64,000 bases of DNA. It comes from Siphonodentalium dalli (taxonomy: Eukaryota > Mollusca > Scaphopoda > Gadilida > Siphonodentaliidae). Positions 1 to 11,030 of the stretch are shown here, one piece after another (the stretch's first letter is position 1; the number at the start of each line of letters is the position of its first letter). The notes beneath the pieces were generated by a model, which saw only the letters and a list, made by a program, of their open reading frames with translations, did no database searches and was not told where the DNA came from. The stretch is from NCBI GenBank assembly GCA_032622095.1, contig CP136062.1:130401282-130465281 (forward strand), read 5' to 3'. A program made the translations under genes and the position numbers.

Positions 1-130
1 GACACTACGAGTACACGATCGGGTCACAAACTAACAATGGTATATTATAGCTAATGATACACGCTAAATATACAGCTATATTATCACTATAGCTATGCAC
101 ATTAATATCCCAAATTAATGGGTGCACCTA
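1..130. repeat. Diverged dispersed repeat, copy 1
   Basis: The first 130 bases resemble the segment at about 1545-1712. Both contain a CGAGTA(C/T)ACG(A/C)TCGGGTCA block followed by AAACTAA(C/T)AATG, a run of TATTAT, and ATAGCTAA(T/C)GATACACG. The order of the sub-blocks differs between the copies, so this is an old, partly rearranged repeat cut by the window edge. No coding capacity or family is recognised. Confidence 0.5.
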
Positions 131-826
131 GATGTGCAGATGATCGATGATGTCTGGACAATACTCATGAATTAATTCTCCTCCATTAGCGATGCATGTG
201 CTATTTAGAACCCACTGTTACCTATAAAGAATGATAAATTCGTAATTGGTATCATGTTCTGACATGCCAGCAAGAACCTATGGCCCACTAGTTCATTTGG
301 ACAATCCAATTTGATTCTATGCTCTATCTTGACTGGATTTGCACACATGCTGGGCCTACTGGCATTTACCATTATTTCAACCCATATCTTTGGGATGAGT
401 GGTGGATGTTACTCTCGTTCGCTAACATGGAATTAACATACATATTGCATATACTATGCAAATTTAAACTGAATCCGATGTATTCCACCAAGAATATGAC
501 AAATATATTGCATGTAATATGCAACCCGAAGAAGTCACATAAAACCTAAATAAATGTTTTGGCATTATTTAAACTTCGCCAAACTTCGAAATCCAAAACC
601 TTGGATAGAGGCTAGACTGAAAACATATGTGCCAATTAATGGTAATCAATTCATTCTTGACGCTACAGTCAGAAATATGTCAGACTAAGATTAACGGCGA
701 GTCAAATACGACACTAAAGAAGTGATTAATTTCTTATCCCAACATCAGTGGTATCAATTTCACACCACATATGTGGCATATATCGTCACGTGACCCAACC
801 GACTTATGTTAGCTGGACAAGACTGG
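131..826. other. Unannotated AT-rich stretch
   Basis: No supported gene, RNA gene or well-defined repeat is seen. Short open frames here lack recognisable motifs and look like chance. Confidence 0.5.
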
Positions 827-1410
827 GCACTAAAGCCATTGGACACGCCTTAAAGCGTGATTGACGGCTGAACTGCCACGTGCTGGCTATATACTATACA
901 CAACTCAAAATATCGGAATTTTTATCTTATAGCGACCAGGCACTCTTCAGAGCGGCATTGTACGCGGACAGTTTGAAACTACAAACCATCCAACCTACCA
1001 CAAACGGGGCAAAGACGAATATGGAATCCTATGAATTCCTGATATACAGAATGATTGCACGATACGTGCAAATCCAACATACCACAAACGTGGCAAAGAC
1101 TAATATTGAATCCTATGCATTCCGAAGATACAGACTGATTGCATGAAATTTGCAAATCCAACAAATCCACACGACGTGGCACAAACTATATACACATGGA
1201 ATACTTGTTAACAGACATATAAAATGTCGACTTATCTAATTAATCGCCTGTCCTTGATGAGTAGTCGGCGAATAAAAATAGACACGAAACACTAGCTTAT
1301 AGTGACTATCCAAATTCATAGCATAGTGTCCGGCATCATGATTAACATAACGCTACTTCCAGTCATATGCGGATGGTTGGGTATGCATACACCACTTTAT
1401 ATACAAATTT
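827..1410. repeat. 584-586 bp direct repeat, copy A
   Basis: This block recurs at 4259-4842 in the same orientation, 3432 bases downstream, with only a handful of substitutions (for example at 951, 1207, 1254 and 1331). It starts at the shared CTGGGCACTAAAGCC and ends near TATATACAAATT. It contains an 88-codon open frame (880-1146) preserved in the other copy with one residue changed. That frame has an internal tandem repeat of about 77 bp (CCACAAACG(G/T)GGCAAAGAC at about 1005 and 1082) and no known domain. Copy A ends are not flanked by an obvious target duplication, so segmental duplication and mobile element are both possible. Confidence 0.8.
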
Positions 1411-1789
1411 GACATTCCTCGGTGATAGTAATCATGAGAATAACTAGTTTAATTACTAGGGATCCCGTCTGCTTTGACTATGTAGCTGTTGTTTTGTGGA
1501 GATCCGAATATGCTTGGATAAGTCACTATACAATTCATGAAAATCGACAATGCTATATTATTACTATAGCTATACATATACAAATATCCCTAAATAGGCA
1601 CACTACAATTGTGTATATACCACCACGAGTATACGCTCGGGTCATAAACTAATAATGCTGTATTATTCTTATAGCTAACGATACACGTTAGATATACACA
1701 TGACATTTCAAGGACCCGCTTATCAACGGATTTGCGCCAGCCTTGGTGTTAGGATTGACTAATTGAATAAACTATACCGAAACGATAGT
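1411..1789. repeat. Spacer holding dispersed repeat copy 2
   Basis: The part from about 1545 to 1712 resembles the opening of the window (1-130). The rest shows nothing supported. Confidence 0.4.
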
Positions 1790-1985
1790 TTCCAGTAACA
1801 ATGGACTTAACGATGGACTTAACGATGGACTTAACGATGGACTTAATCTAAGATCTAAGGTGGATCTTATGATGTAACTTTTCCGTTTCAAGAACGCGTT
1901 TCACAAAACAAGATTAAGTCCTACTTAAGTAGTAAGTTAAGTTCCCGCTCATTTAGACTGGTTATCGACAATTTTCTACAGTCCG
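1790..1985. repeat. TTAAG-rich dispersed repeat with 13-bp tandem run
   Basis: From 1800 to about 1845 the 13-bp unit ACGATGGACTTAA is repeated about four times. The following sequence (TCTAAG, GGTG(G/T)ATCTTAT, TTTTCCGTTTCAAGA, then AAGTTAAGTTCC and TTTA(G/A)ACTGGT) matches the segment at 10862-11030, which lacks the tandem expansion. The two are copies of one short interspersed element of unknown class. Confidence 0.6.
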
Positions 1986-3080
1986 GAACGAAAAAAAGTG
2001 GGCTTGTGCAATCTTTATGTACGGCATTGAGAGGTTATCGAGAAAGAGCCGAGTCCGAGTTGAAATTATTGTGTGACAGGGATGCTGGATAGTGGCTGGG
2101 GTGGGGTGGGCGAATCAGCGCATGTATCTTAGTGTCTATAGTCAATGCATGGCCTTATATTCGCATATGGATCATAGACTTGTATGAGTTCCACGATGAG
2201 AATTCGAACATGAGTACATCGCAGGCTCTTAAAATGACGAGCTTTGCGTTTACTGACGAGTGGCGGTGTCAGAAATACGACAATATAATTATATGGATCG
2301 ATGCATGACTGCGACCATGCATTCACACCGAGTTAATCAACTGAGAGCAATGATCAGGCGGCGATTTTTTTATGTGAGCCGACATAACTCGTATATTACC
2401 GACCACCGCTCTCTACGTGTAGCAATAATCAAAATAAATCGGCGATGTCATCAAGACACACATAGGTCATTTTTCGATTAAAAGGGAAATGAAAAATATT
2501 TGTTAGAGTAACTTTTTTATTATATTTATGCAGATGTTTTATGCGGTTGTCATACCATGTATATATATATATAAAACTACGCTTTCGTTAGCACACTCGT
2601 ATTAAGGGGTGTCATCGTTACAGGTGTCTATATCATATATACAGTATGCTGTACAACGGTCATCCCAAACTTGCAAAACAAAAACATGACAAAAATTTGG
2701 ACAGCCTTGAAAATCACGACATATGGGCGTGGGCATAAACTCAATAAAAATATTATTCTCTATAGAAAATTGTCACTATTTCTAAAACATATTTTTGATA
2801 AAGAGCGTTTGTGTTAACTTTCCTATATGACATATCTGCTTTGTAAACAGCCGACGGAAATTTGGAAAGAGGAAAGAATCAATACATTAATTGATCTCAT
2901 TTTAACCCATCTCCAACACACACATGGAATAACATAGAGGAGATTGTGAGCTTTGAGCTAGGCCATACTTCTTATCAAAAGTTTAATTCGTGGGTAATAC
3001 AATTTTATAATATATATTATCTATAGGTCACATACACAGCTGATAATTGACTATATCCTACATTCGACTAGGCTCGGGGG
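1986..3080. other. Unannotated stretch
   Basis: Nothing supported beyond an AT microsatellite (2560-2573). Short ORFs lack family motifs. Confidence 0.5.
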
Positions 3081-3084
3081 TGGC

Positions 3085-3640
3085 TAGTTGGTCTCTGTGG
3101 GGGGGGTACATCTTGCAATTTCCAACTGCACCCGTCTCTTAATTGAACCGGGCCAAACTTCCATTTAAACTTTCCAATTGGTATCTCAAATATTCCAACA
3201 GTTCGAAATTTCTAACCTGACGCCCGTAAAGTTGGTGATTTTCGGTTACTGCTGTTTGTCTAAAATACACATTCCTTTACTAGTTAGAAATTCAAACAAT
3301 TGAAACCTATATATAGTGTACGATTAATGTTCTTGTCAGGCATGAAATTTCCAATTGCTACACATTTTGACCAAAGTGTGTGTGTGTGGTGGGGGGGTGT
3401 AGACAACACACGAACTCCATTCGCCACGTCCCTGATGATAAGTCTGTACTCTGAATTGTTTCTACCAAATTAACCCTATGGTTATACGGTGGAGGGGTTG
3501 CCCTCTCCAAACTTTTGTTTTGGAATGTTTGAGGTACCAATTGGAATGTTTAAACCCAAAGAGAATTTGGTGTTGTTTAATGGGGTGTAGTTGGACATTT
3601 CGAGGTGAACACTCCCTCTCACTCTGTAGCCACGACCCTG
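3085..3640. repeat. Diverged foldback repeat
   Basis: The segment at about 3108-3198 is an imperfect inverted copy of about 3523-3625. Shared blocks in inverted orientation include TTTAAAC, TTCCAATTGGTA and CTCAAA(T/C)ATTCC, plus a TCCAACT(G/A)CACCC block further out. G-runs (3100-3107, 3390-3396) and a GT run sit between the arms. It is probably an old foldback MITE. Confidence 0.45.
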
Positions 3641-3744
3641 TATACCAGACGACGAATTGCCCACCCATACAATGTACAGATATCTCCGTAATTGCAAAAT
3701 AACATAGGCCGCCATACTTGTGATCGATATGCCACTTATCACGT

Positions 3745-3825
3745 GGGTCTTTACTTTAAAATTATCTTATGACACCTCACAGCAGTCTTAAAGTTAAGAC
3801 CAAAGTTAAGACCATGTTAAGTTAA
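3745..3825. repeat. Left part of interrupted TTAAG-rich repeat
   Basis: Together with 4156-4253 this matches the uninterrupted copy at 15945-16124 (GGTCTT(A)ACTTT, AATTATCTTA(A)GACACCTCAC, then after the insertion TTGAAGTTTGAACTTA, TTAAGTCCCAA and GTTGCTTTCATGAAAA). The insertion at 3826-4155 splits it at a TTAA. Confidence 0.75.
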
Positions 3826-4155
3826 CCTCTTCGCTGCTATGACGTTCGTAACTATTACGGACGTAAATGTGCACGCCGTGTGCTATATGGTCCGTAGGTA
3901 CTACAGACCTACTTCAACACACTAGAAGTAGGCAAATTATACATAACTGGAACTCGGGAGATTAGTGCATCAGAATAACTGTATCTCTACGTTTCAAAAA
4001 GTGTATGATGTCCCACGATTGTGAACGATAATAGCTTTCATCTGAGTCAGTTGTATGGTTCTTGTGACATTCCTGCTATATTTTCCCATTGGAAAATGCC
4101 AATAACGTCAGCAGCCCAGCACACGACGTCATAACGTCATTTAGCAGCGAAGAGG
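3826..4155. mobile_element. piggyBac-like MITE in TTAA target
   Basis: A 330-bp element sits between two TTAA copies (3822-3825 and 4156-4159). Its ends are a perfect 14-bp terminal inverted repeat, CCTCTTCGCTGCTA, followed by TGACGTT motifs. TTAA target duplication and a terminal CC are hallmarks of piggyBac-type elements. There is no coding capacity, so it is non-autonomous. The host repeat has an uninterrupted relative at 15945-16124 with a single TTAA at the same point (AAGTTAAAACGTTGTTC), which is direct comparative evidence for the insertion boundaries. Confidence 0.85.
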
Positions 4156-4253
4156 TTAAAACCTTGTTCGTGAAACGCACTTATGATTGAAGTTTGAACT
4201 TATGACCATCTTAAGTCCCAACTATGCCATAAGTTGCTTTCATGAAAAAGGGC
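4156..4253. repeat. Right part of interrupted TTAAG-rich repeat
   Basis: Continuation of the repeat begun at 3745, after the MITE. It ends at GAAAAAGGGCCC, directly next to the start of direct-repeat copy B. The match at 15945-16124 ends in the same way (GAAAATGGGCCCTAAA). Confidence 0.75.
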
Positions 4254-4258
4254 CCTGG

Positions 4259-4842
4259 GCACTAAAGCCATTGGACACGCCTTAAAGCGTGATTGACGGC
4301 TGAACTGCCACGTGCTGGCTATATACTATACACAACTCAAAATATCGGAATTTTTATCTTATAGCGACCAGGCACTCTTCATAGCGGCATTGTACGCGGA
4401 CAGTTTGAAACTACAAACCATCCAACCTACCACAAACGGGGCAAAGACGAATATGGAATCCTATGAATTCCTGATATACAGAATGATTGCACGATACGTG
4501 CAAATCCAACATACCACAAACGTGGCAAAGACTAATATTGAATCCTATGCATTCCGAAGATACAGACTGATTGCATGAAATTTGCAAATCCAACAAATCC
4601 ACACGACGTGGCACAAACTATATACACATGGAATACATGTTAACAGACATATAAAATGTCGACTTATCTAATTAATCGCCTGTCCCTGATGAGTAGTCGG
4701 CGAATAAAAATAGACACGAAACACTAGCTTATAGTGACTATCCAAATTCATAGCATAGTGTCGGGCATCATGATTAACATAACGCTACCTCCAGTCATAT
4801 GCGGATGGTTGGGTATGCATACACCACTCTATATACAAATTA
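4259..4842. repeat. 584-586 bp direct repeat, copy B
   Basis: Near-identical to 827-1410 and begins directly beside the end of the preceding dispersed repeat. It keeps the 88-codon frame (4312-4578). At 4683-4720 it has CTGATGAG followed by CGAAAC, resembling part of a hammerhead ribozyme core. The second helix and cleavage site do not fit, so no ribozyme is called. Confidence 0.8.
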
Positions 4843-6551
4843 GAAATGGAAATAAACATCTGCATATTTGATGGATATGCTATAATATGTAATATTAGCG
4901 AAAATTCTCCGAAATATGGGTGCCTGTAGTTTAAAACATAAAAATAAAGGGGTGTATAAATATACCCGAAAATGTAGTGAAAACTTTATACAATCGTAAT
5001 AAAAACTCGGGTGGTGGGTCCCGAAAGTGGCCATAACGAAAAAGAACAGCCATGGGTCCCGATTTGTTTTTTCTTAAATTAATCGAATTTTTTTTTAAGT
5101 ATCAAATTTCACGCTATATACTGGCTGAAATATCAAACTATTGGAAAATACATCTACACCTCCCACCATCAAAACAATCATGTTGCTACGGCCTTGGTCA
5201 TGGAGGGCATTGTAATATTCTTTTTCAAACAATATTTCCATAAATAATTATTTGGTTAATGACGTTACACGATCTGAACGAATGTTATGAGAACAAATTG
5301 CAAACTGTACTCGGTAACTAAACTTGATCAGTATACTATAGTTGCAACAGAAAAGCAGTTGGCCAAAAACGTGCCACTGTTAACGAAAGGCAGCCAACCA
5401 ACTAATCCATTTCGACTCTTGACTGAACAACAAAAACTGTCCGCCGGGTCTGGTGGATGCAACTAAATTCCGGGGTGTACAGGACTAACTGGACAGTATT
5501 TTCGAAGTGGGTACCTGCATCAAAAGATGAAATTTTTAATTTTTAGACAGTCCGTGAAAATACTCAAAATATGAATTTGTGGGGGGGAAACAGGCCTTTC
5601 GATTGGTATATAGGTTGTTGCGACAGCTGTCTGCGATGAATGTAAAAAGTATGATTTTCTGGGATATTTTGGGGAAGAAATCGTCTCGCGGCGATGATTA
5701 AATGACATTTTTTCTGCGATCGAACAATGACAACTGACTTAAATTGATCGTCGGTGTCCGAACATTAGCGAAGAAATATTCACTCACCTTCAGTTGGTCA
5801 GATATGCTATCCAAGCGTTTATTTTCCCAAAACACCGTCAACAAATGTCAACAAATATTTGTCGACTGATATTTCTCCACCTCGAAATCTACGACTTCCG
5901 GTTTTGGTTCGTGTCCGTTGATCCACTGTGTATATGATCAATAAGTCCAGTATAGGATCCAATATTGCCCATCTATTAGAATATGTATCATTATCCAGAA
6001 AAAAACAATCAGTTATCCAGAAAAAAACAATCAATTATGACATGGAACACTTTTTGAGTTCCCATAGGGACTGTTCAGAAATATCGTTTGTTGAACGTAT
6101 TATCTATATAAACATTAATATTATCCACCTGTTTACTTTGAATGTGTACTCACACCGAGAGACACAAACACGACACTATAAGAAATGTGCGTCACGCGTA
6201 GTGATGCATACATTTACGTCATGACGTCCGCCTGTTTCTGAGGCTTCAGTCACTTGGATTACCATTCATATGTTTCCTATAGTTCATATAACAATAGGAA
6301 GCTACATTTGATTGAAATGCAGGCAATTTTCCTGACATAGGAACTATTTTGCCAACTTCGATGTAGTTCTACTATGGGTGTAAACGTTAACATATGAAAC
6401 TAGAATGCACCCAGAGAGATGCCAACGTGCGCAAAAATGTAATAAAAAATAATTAAAATAATAATTTCACTGTATTTTACTTAATTTATTTTATTTTATT
6501 TAATTTAATGTTAGCAAAAAAGACAATTACAATCTTCAATAATTTTACTTA
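4843..6551. other. Unannotated stretch
   Basis: No recognised gene. Several 60-100 codon frames occur on both strands, but none has a known motif. A near-direct 16-bp doubling (ATCCAGAAAAAAACAATCA) lies at 5994-6032. Confidence 0.45.
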
Positions 6552-6719
6552 GGGGATAACAGTGTGGTGTTTTGTGATTTCGGAAAGGTGCATGGCGAAT
6601 ATACTGTGGCAAATTTAGTTAATGGGCGACGGCGGAGCCGGAGCCCATTAACGGGTATTTGCCACAGTATATTCGCCATGTACCTTTCCGAAATCACAAA
6701 ACACCACACTGTTATCCCC
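6552..6719. mobile_element. Long near-perfect palindromic element
   Basis: Arms GGGGATAACAGTGTGGTGTT... and its inverse pair over about 70 bases each. The centre is a GC-rich GGGCGACGGCGGAGCC stretch at about 6625-6650. The RNA or single strand would form one long hairpin. The segment at 7138-7180 resembles one arm only (TAACTTTGTGGTGTTTTGTA), suggesting a dispersed family. It is probably a foldback MITE of unknown class. Confidence 0.7.
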
Positions 6720-8101
6720 ATTATAATGCTCTTCGAACTTAAAAATGTTATTTAGACAAACAAATGGCTCGTAATTATCAACGAAATGTGCGGCAATAGA
6801 AAACACTCAGCCAATTCACGACTTTTAATTTTAAATTTAATGCGCTAGATAAAATATAGTCCCCCAATTACCATCGCTCTTATCGTTAAAAATACTGATA
6901 AACATGAAAAATTGGCACCTCAAATAGAAATAAATATGCACAACAATTAGTTTCTGCATTTACCTGATGTCTTTTTCAGATGTTTACCACTTACAAATTG
7001 CGTTTTGATTTTACCGCGATCTTGAAGTTGAATTGAAACAATGGGAAATTGTTTACTCAATGCGATGTATTTCACGCCGTGTCTGTCGCGGTTTCATGTC
7101 AAGAAATATGGTCAAATGATATCGAGACACTGACATTTGTGGGGTATAACTTTGTGGTGTTTTGTATTTTCTGAAAGTACATGTATACAGAGCGAATGTA
7201 CTGACTGTCAATTTTCGACAAAAGCCACATCGCTGGTTTGTTTATATAGCAACGAGCTAGTAACGGAAGTCAGTGCCAATGGCGTCAACTCTATAATCTA
7301 CTCCGTAATGTCGCCGGCATGTACTGCGTAAGGGTGACGTCATGGAGTGAAATCGGTAGGGTGACACCAACGTACGTACCTACGAATCTGACTGATCGCC
7401 ATACTGTTGCGCGAGCGCACGTAATTACATTTGAACAATTACACACACAGTAGAAATTTATTCCCACAGTAGGAATCTGTATACCCAGAGTAGGGTGTAA
7501 AGATGAAATTGACAAATAGGTGTTACATGTATAAGCACAATGATATAAATATACATTACTCAACATTAAGGGTGGCGTCTAACAATTTCAATTGTCAATT
7601 TATTATTAAAAAAGCATCTATAAGTGTAAATAAATATTTTTAGGGGGGTCCCTGGTTGGGTGTTTTTTTAAGCCATGTTTACGTAATTTTGTTATAGACC
7701 CCCCCCCCCCCCCGATATAATGACAATTTATGAACATTAACGCTATCAGAATATTTACATAGCCCGTCTATGCTACACTAAAACATGTTCGGTGACCGGT
7801 CAACTGCCAATTGGGTCTCCCGTTAATTACCCCATTAACAGACCGTAACACGAACACGTCACAAATTGATCACACAATCTGACCGATTACTAAAAGCGAT
7901 TAGCAGAATAATTGGGCGTGATTTTCAAAGTTCAGCCGAATTGCGTCTGAAGCCCGTTAAGTTACGTGTTTGGAAATCTTATATTGGGCTGACTTAATGT
8001 GCTACGAGGGCTACTCTCAAATTTTCGGCAGATTTTGTGAAAATAAATAAGAATGATCTCAGTTGTTTATGGGAATAAATCATTAAGAAGCTATATAAAT
8101 A
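6720..8101. other. Unannotated stretch with single-arm relative and poly-C
   Basis: It contains the partial arm-like copy at 7138-7180 and a homopolymer run of 15 C at about 7700. No other supported feature. Confidence 0.45.
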
Positions 8102-8250
8102 TAAGAAATTATTGTAGTGGGTGGGTGGATGTGTGTATTATTGCATGGGGTACGGCGCTGTGGTCGGGGAAGGCACATTTAGTGAGATGTGCCCAACGAC
8201 CACAGCGCCGTGTCCCACAATAAGACGCTCACACTACATTCATTTCTTAA
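8102..8250. mobile_element. Short palindromic MITE
   Basis: An inverted repeat of about 60 bases per arm: TAAGAAAT near 8103 pairs with ATTTCTTA near 8250. A core TACGGCGCTGTGGTCG (8151-8166) pairs with CGACCACAGCGCCGTG (8197-8212). The loop is about 20 bases. It is non-coding and of unknown family. Confidence 0.65.
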
Positions 8251-8654
8251 GTAAATCAGCTACCTAGGACATACCAACATCATAGTAAATTATCAGGACC
8301 ATCTGACAAGGGTTGATGTATGAGAGTCAATGACTTGTAAACGGTGGCATGTCTTCTTGTTTTTCTTACTTTTCATTATCGACACAACGCGCATTTATAT
8401 TTCCACTAAATGTTGAATGTATAGAGTTTTACAGCAGTATAACACAGTCAACCTTCCACGCCCCATATATAGGATGATGTGTTATACTATATATATATGT
8501 TGATTATACATGTATGTCCTTAAGGCTGATGGTTATTGTAACACGACTCGTGTCCCAATTTGTCTACTCACCATCAACGAGCAGGAACATATTTCAGAAC
8601 ATATTTCAGATTTTTTCATCAACAGGGCATCAGTAAAATTATCATTATACTTCA
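8251..8654. other. Unannotated stretch
   Basis: Nothing supported except an AT microsatellite near 8489-8500. It precedes the LINE fragment. Confidence 0.4.
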
Positions 8655-9105
8655 AATGAATAAGTTTGTCCTAGACAGGAAGATTCTTGACAAAAATTAT
8701 TTTACATATGTACGTCCTATACTTGAATATGCGTGTCTTGTCTGGGATAACTGTACACAAGAAGAAAGTGGTCTAATTGAATAGTTGCAGTATAAGGCTG
8801 TTAGAATTGTTACAGGAGCAACTAGGAGCTGCAACAATACAAATATTTTGGGAGAAACCGGCTGGGAGACCATTTAGGACCATCACAATAAATCACAGCT
8901 CATACATTTTTTTTTAATGGTAAAACATTATCACCTCCTTATCTATCACGTTCCCACCAGACAAGTTCTACTCATTCGCATGATACAAGATCAGACGGTT
9001 TGTTGGCCCCGTCTTGGAACACCATCATTTACAAGAAATCGAAAACAAGAGGTCGAAATTACGCGGAAAGTAGACGAAATTGTTTCTGTGATATTCACAC
9101 TTCAT
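8655..9105 (+). pseudogene. LINE reverse transcriptase C-terminal fragment
   Basis: The plus-strand translation contains YVRPILEYACLVWDNCTQ at about 8707-8760, then after an in-frame stop (8782-8784) LQYKAVRIVTGATRSC, then NKSQLIHFF and YHLLIYHVP in shifted frames. The R-P-I-L-E-Y-A motif followed by an A-R-I-V-T-G-A block is characteristic of the region C-terminal to the catalytic core in CR1/L2/Jockey-like non-LTR retrotransposons. The catalytic core itself is absent. Stops and frameshifts show a dead copy. It ends where an oppositely oriented LINE tail begins. Confidence 0.8.
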
Positions 9106-9109
9106 ATAC

Positions 9110-9502
9110 TATAATAATAATAATAATAATATTTGTATAGCGCTTATCCCCAATAAGCGGGCCCTAAGCGCTTGACATAAACATAAACAAGAAATATAAA
9201 TATACACAATATCAAAGTCACTTTCTGAAACGCCGTGCAAACAAGTAAGTTTTCAATGACTTTTTAAAGTCGTCAAGAGATGGTGACTCTTTTATGTTCA
9301 ATGGCAGAGGATTCCATGCATTTGCGCATGTTACTTTGAAAGATCGGTAGCCAACCGTGATCAAATTAGCACCAGATGGTGTCAAAAGAAGTTTGTCCTC
9401 TGAACGAAGTGATCGGTGTGGGACATACGGAACAACTATAAAGACACTACTCAATGGATCTGACAGCCTTAGTATTTCAGAAAATATAGCAATTGTTAAC
9501 AC
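9110..9502 (-). pseudogene. LINE 3' end fragment with ORF2 C-terminus
   Basis: The minus-strand frame at 9218-9502 ends with RSLRSEDKLLL, then NAWNPLPLNI and FKKSLKTYLF, the classical C-terminal tail of CR1/L2-like ORF2 proteins. Downstream on the same strand are AAGCGCTTAGGGCCCGC and AAGCGCTATACAAATATT. It ends in a TTA microsatellite (9110-9131), the usual 3' tail of such elements in marine invertebrates. The copy is 5'-truncated, ending abruptly against the foldback element at about 9500. Confidence 0.8.
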
Positions 9503-9957
9503 CCCTGGTCAAGTGGTCCTGGTAATTTGCCATGCTGTTGGTGGGTCCTGCTGAATTGCTATGATGATGTTAGGCCAAACTGATGATGTTAAAGAAAAGT
9601 ACCGTTATTTTTTTTAAAGTCAAAAACATAAATATTGCAAAATAGTTTAATACTGGTTGTATTTGTTGTTGAAAATTGACTATGATCAAGAGGGCTGTTC
9701 ATATCGGTTTGCAAACACCAGCGCAGACATTTTTTTTTTTTTTTTTTTTCAAAAATATTTTTGTTCTTGAATTTCATATAGATAATGTTTATTTTCTGAT
9801 ATCGCTCGGATTAACCAAACACCGTGATAATGACAACTTTAGAAAAATAACGGTACTTTTTCGTAACGGTATCAGTTTGCCCTAACAGCATCATAGCAAT
9901 TCAGCAGGACCACCAGCATCATATCACATTAGCAGGACCACTTGGCCAGGGGTGGTT
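9500..9957. mobile_element. Foldback element with long inverted arms
   Basis: The arm at about 9500-9617 (CCCCTGGTCAAGTGGTCCTG ... AGTACCGTTATTTT) is inverted at about 9842-9957 (AAAATAACGGTACTTTTTCG ... GGACCACTTGGCCAGGGG). The arms share CAGCAGGACC and GAATTGCTATGATG. The interior has a long T run (about 9730-9749). One end plus some interior recurs at 37387-37540. No transposase is present. Confidence 0.75.
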
Positions 9958-10861
9958 ATGGCTATCAAAAAATGCATAACCCAAACTAAACGGTTTTCGT
10001 AACTTGTGTTTACTTAGATAATAATTACTGAGTCATGACGATCCACCCCTCCCGCCAAAATATCTCACTGGATCTAGCGAAAAATAACATCTAACTTAAC
10101 TAATCGTCGTGGACATGCACCTTATCGTTATCTATATCTTCAATAATTATAATATATCTATAGTCAGGCACGATTGGCAAGAGCATGACGTATCAATAGC
10201 TGAGACTTAAATATAAATATAAATGTATACATTCCAAATCGATAGAGACGACTTAATATTTACATCATCCCCGCACCTGGTAATATATACATTTAAAATC
10301 CTCATGGCTGGGGTACCACGACACTAATGGATACGGCTTTAATTCAGCACCCTTTGCTTTATGCCGAATCCACATATTCCACCAATTTCTGACAAGCCAT
10401 TGTTACATATTCTGTGTGTCTATTTATTTGGAATAATACAATATGTTTACATCAACGTTAAACAGAATTTTGTTTCAGAAATCGCTATATATAAATATTC
10501 CACTTTTAATATCTGCGTGGTATAAATTTATATGTCAGAAAGCACGCATCGCATCACTACAAAAATGCCGTGTTTAGCTATTATATACATTGCGACCCCA
10601 TGTTCTTATTATCTTCTGTGAGATGTTCAGTTTTATACGGCTTATTTATGGTAAGTTCCAGAATAATATGCCCATCAGTATCACTGTAGAAGACAGGCAT
10701 TGCATTTCTCTTTCTTCGGGCTACAATGATTTAACCAATTCGCATGCGGTTTGAATTATGAAGATTGTGAAAATTAAGGCGCTAACATCATTGCATTGAT
10801 TGTACATCGATGTTTGTGCAAATATCAATGGCAGCCAAGGCTACTGCCAATCAGGCCCCAG
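9958..10861. other. Unannotated stretch
   Basis: AT-rich and without recognised coding or repeat signatures. Confidence 0.45.
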
Positions 10862-11030
10862 TTTCATGAAGCAAGGATTGAAGAAGATCTCAAGATGGAC
10901 TCAATCTAAGACGTAAGGTGTATCTTATTTTGTTTCTTTTCCGTTTCAAGATCGCATTTCAACAAACCAAGTTAAGTCCATCTTAAGTATAGACAGTTAA
11001 GTTCCAGCGCATTTAAACTGGTCCGCGTCC
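10862..11030. repeat. TTAAG-rich dispersed repeat, copy 2
   Basis: Matches 1790-1985 without the 13-bp expansion. It begins with CAGTTTCATGAAGCAAGG, a terminal motif that also appears in inverse form at the ends of the 3745-4253 and 15945-16124 copies (CTTTCATGAAAA). The family therefore probably has inverted ends. Confidence 0.55.

Noticed and set aside
880-1182. 88-codon plus-strand and 67-codon minus-strand frames in the duplicated block
   Set aside because: Both strands are open over an internal tandem. Conservation between copies is explained by the recent duplication.
4680-4750. Hammerhead-ribozyme-like core (CTGATGAG ... CGAAAC with a CACTA/TAGTG stem)
   Set aside because: The base after the third stem is not the required U, stem I cannot form with the upstream sequence, and the sister copy at about 1253 has TTGATGAG. 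The match is probably chance.
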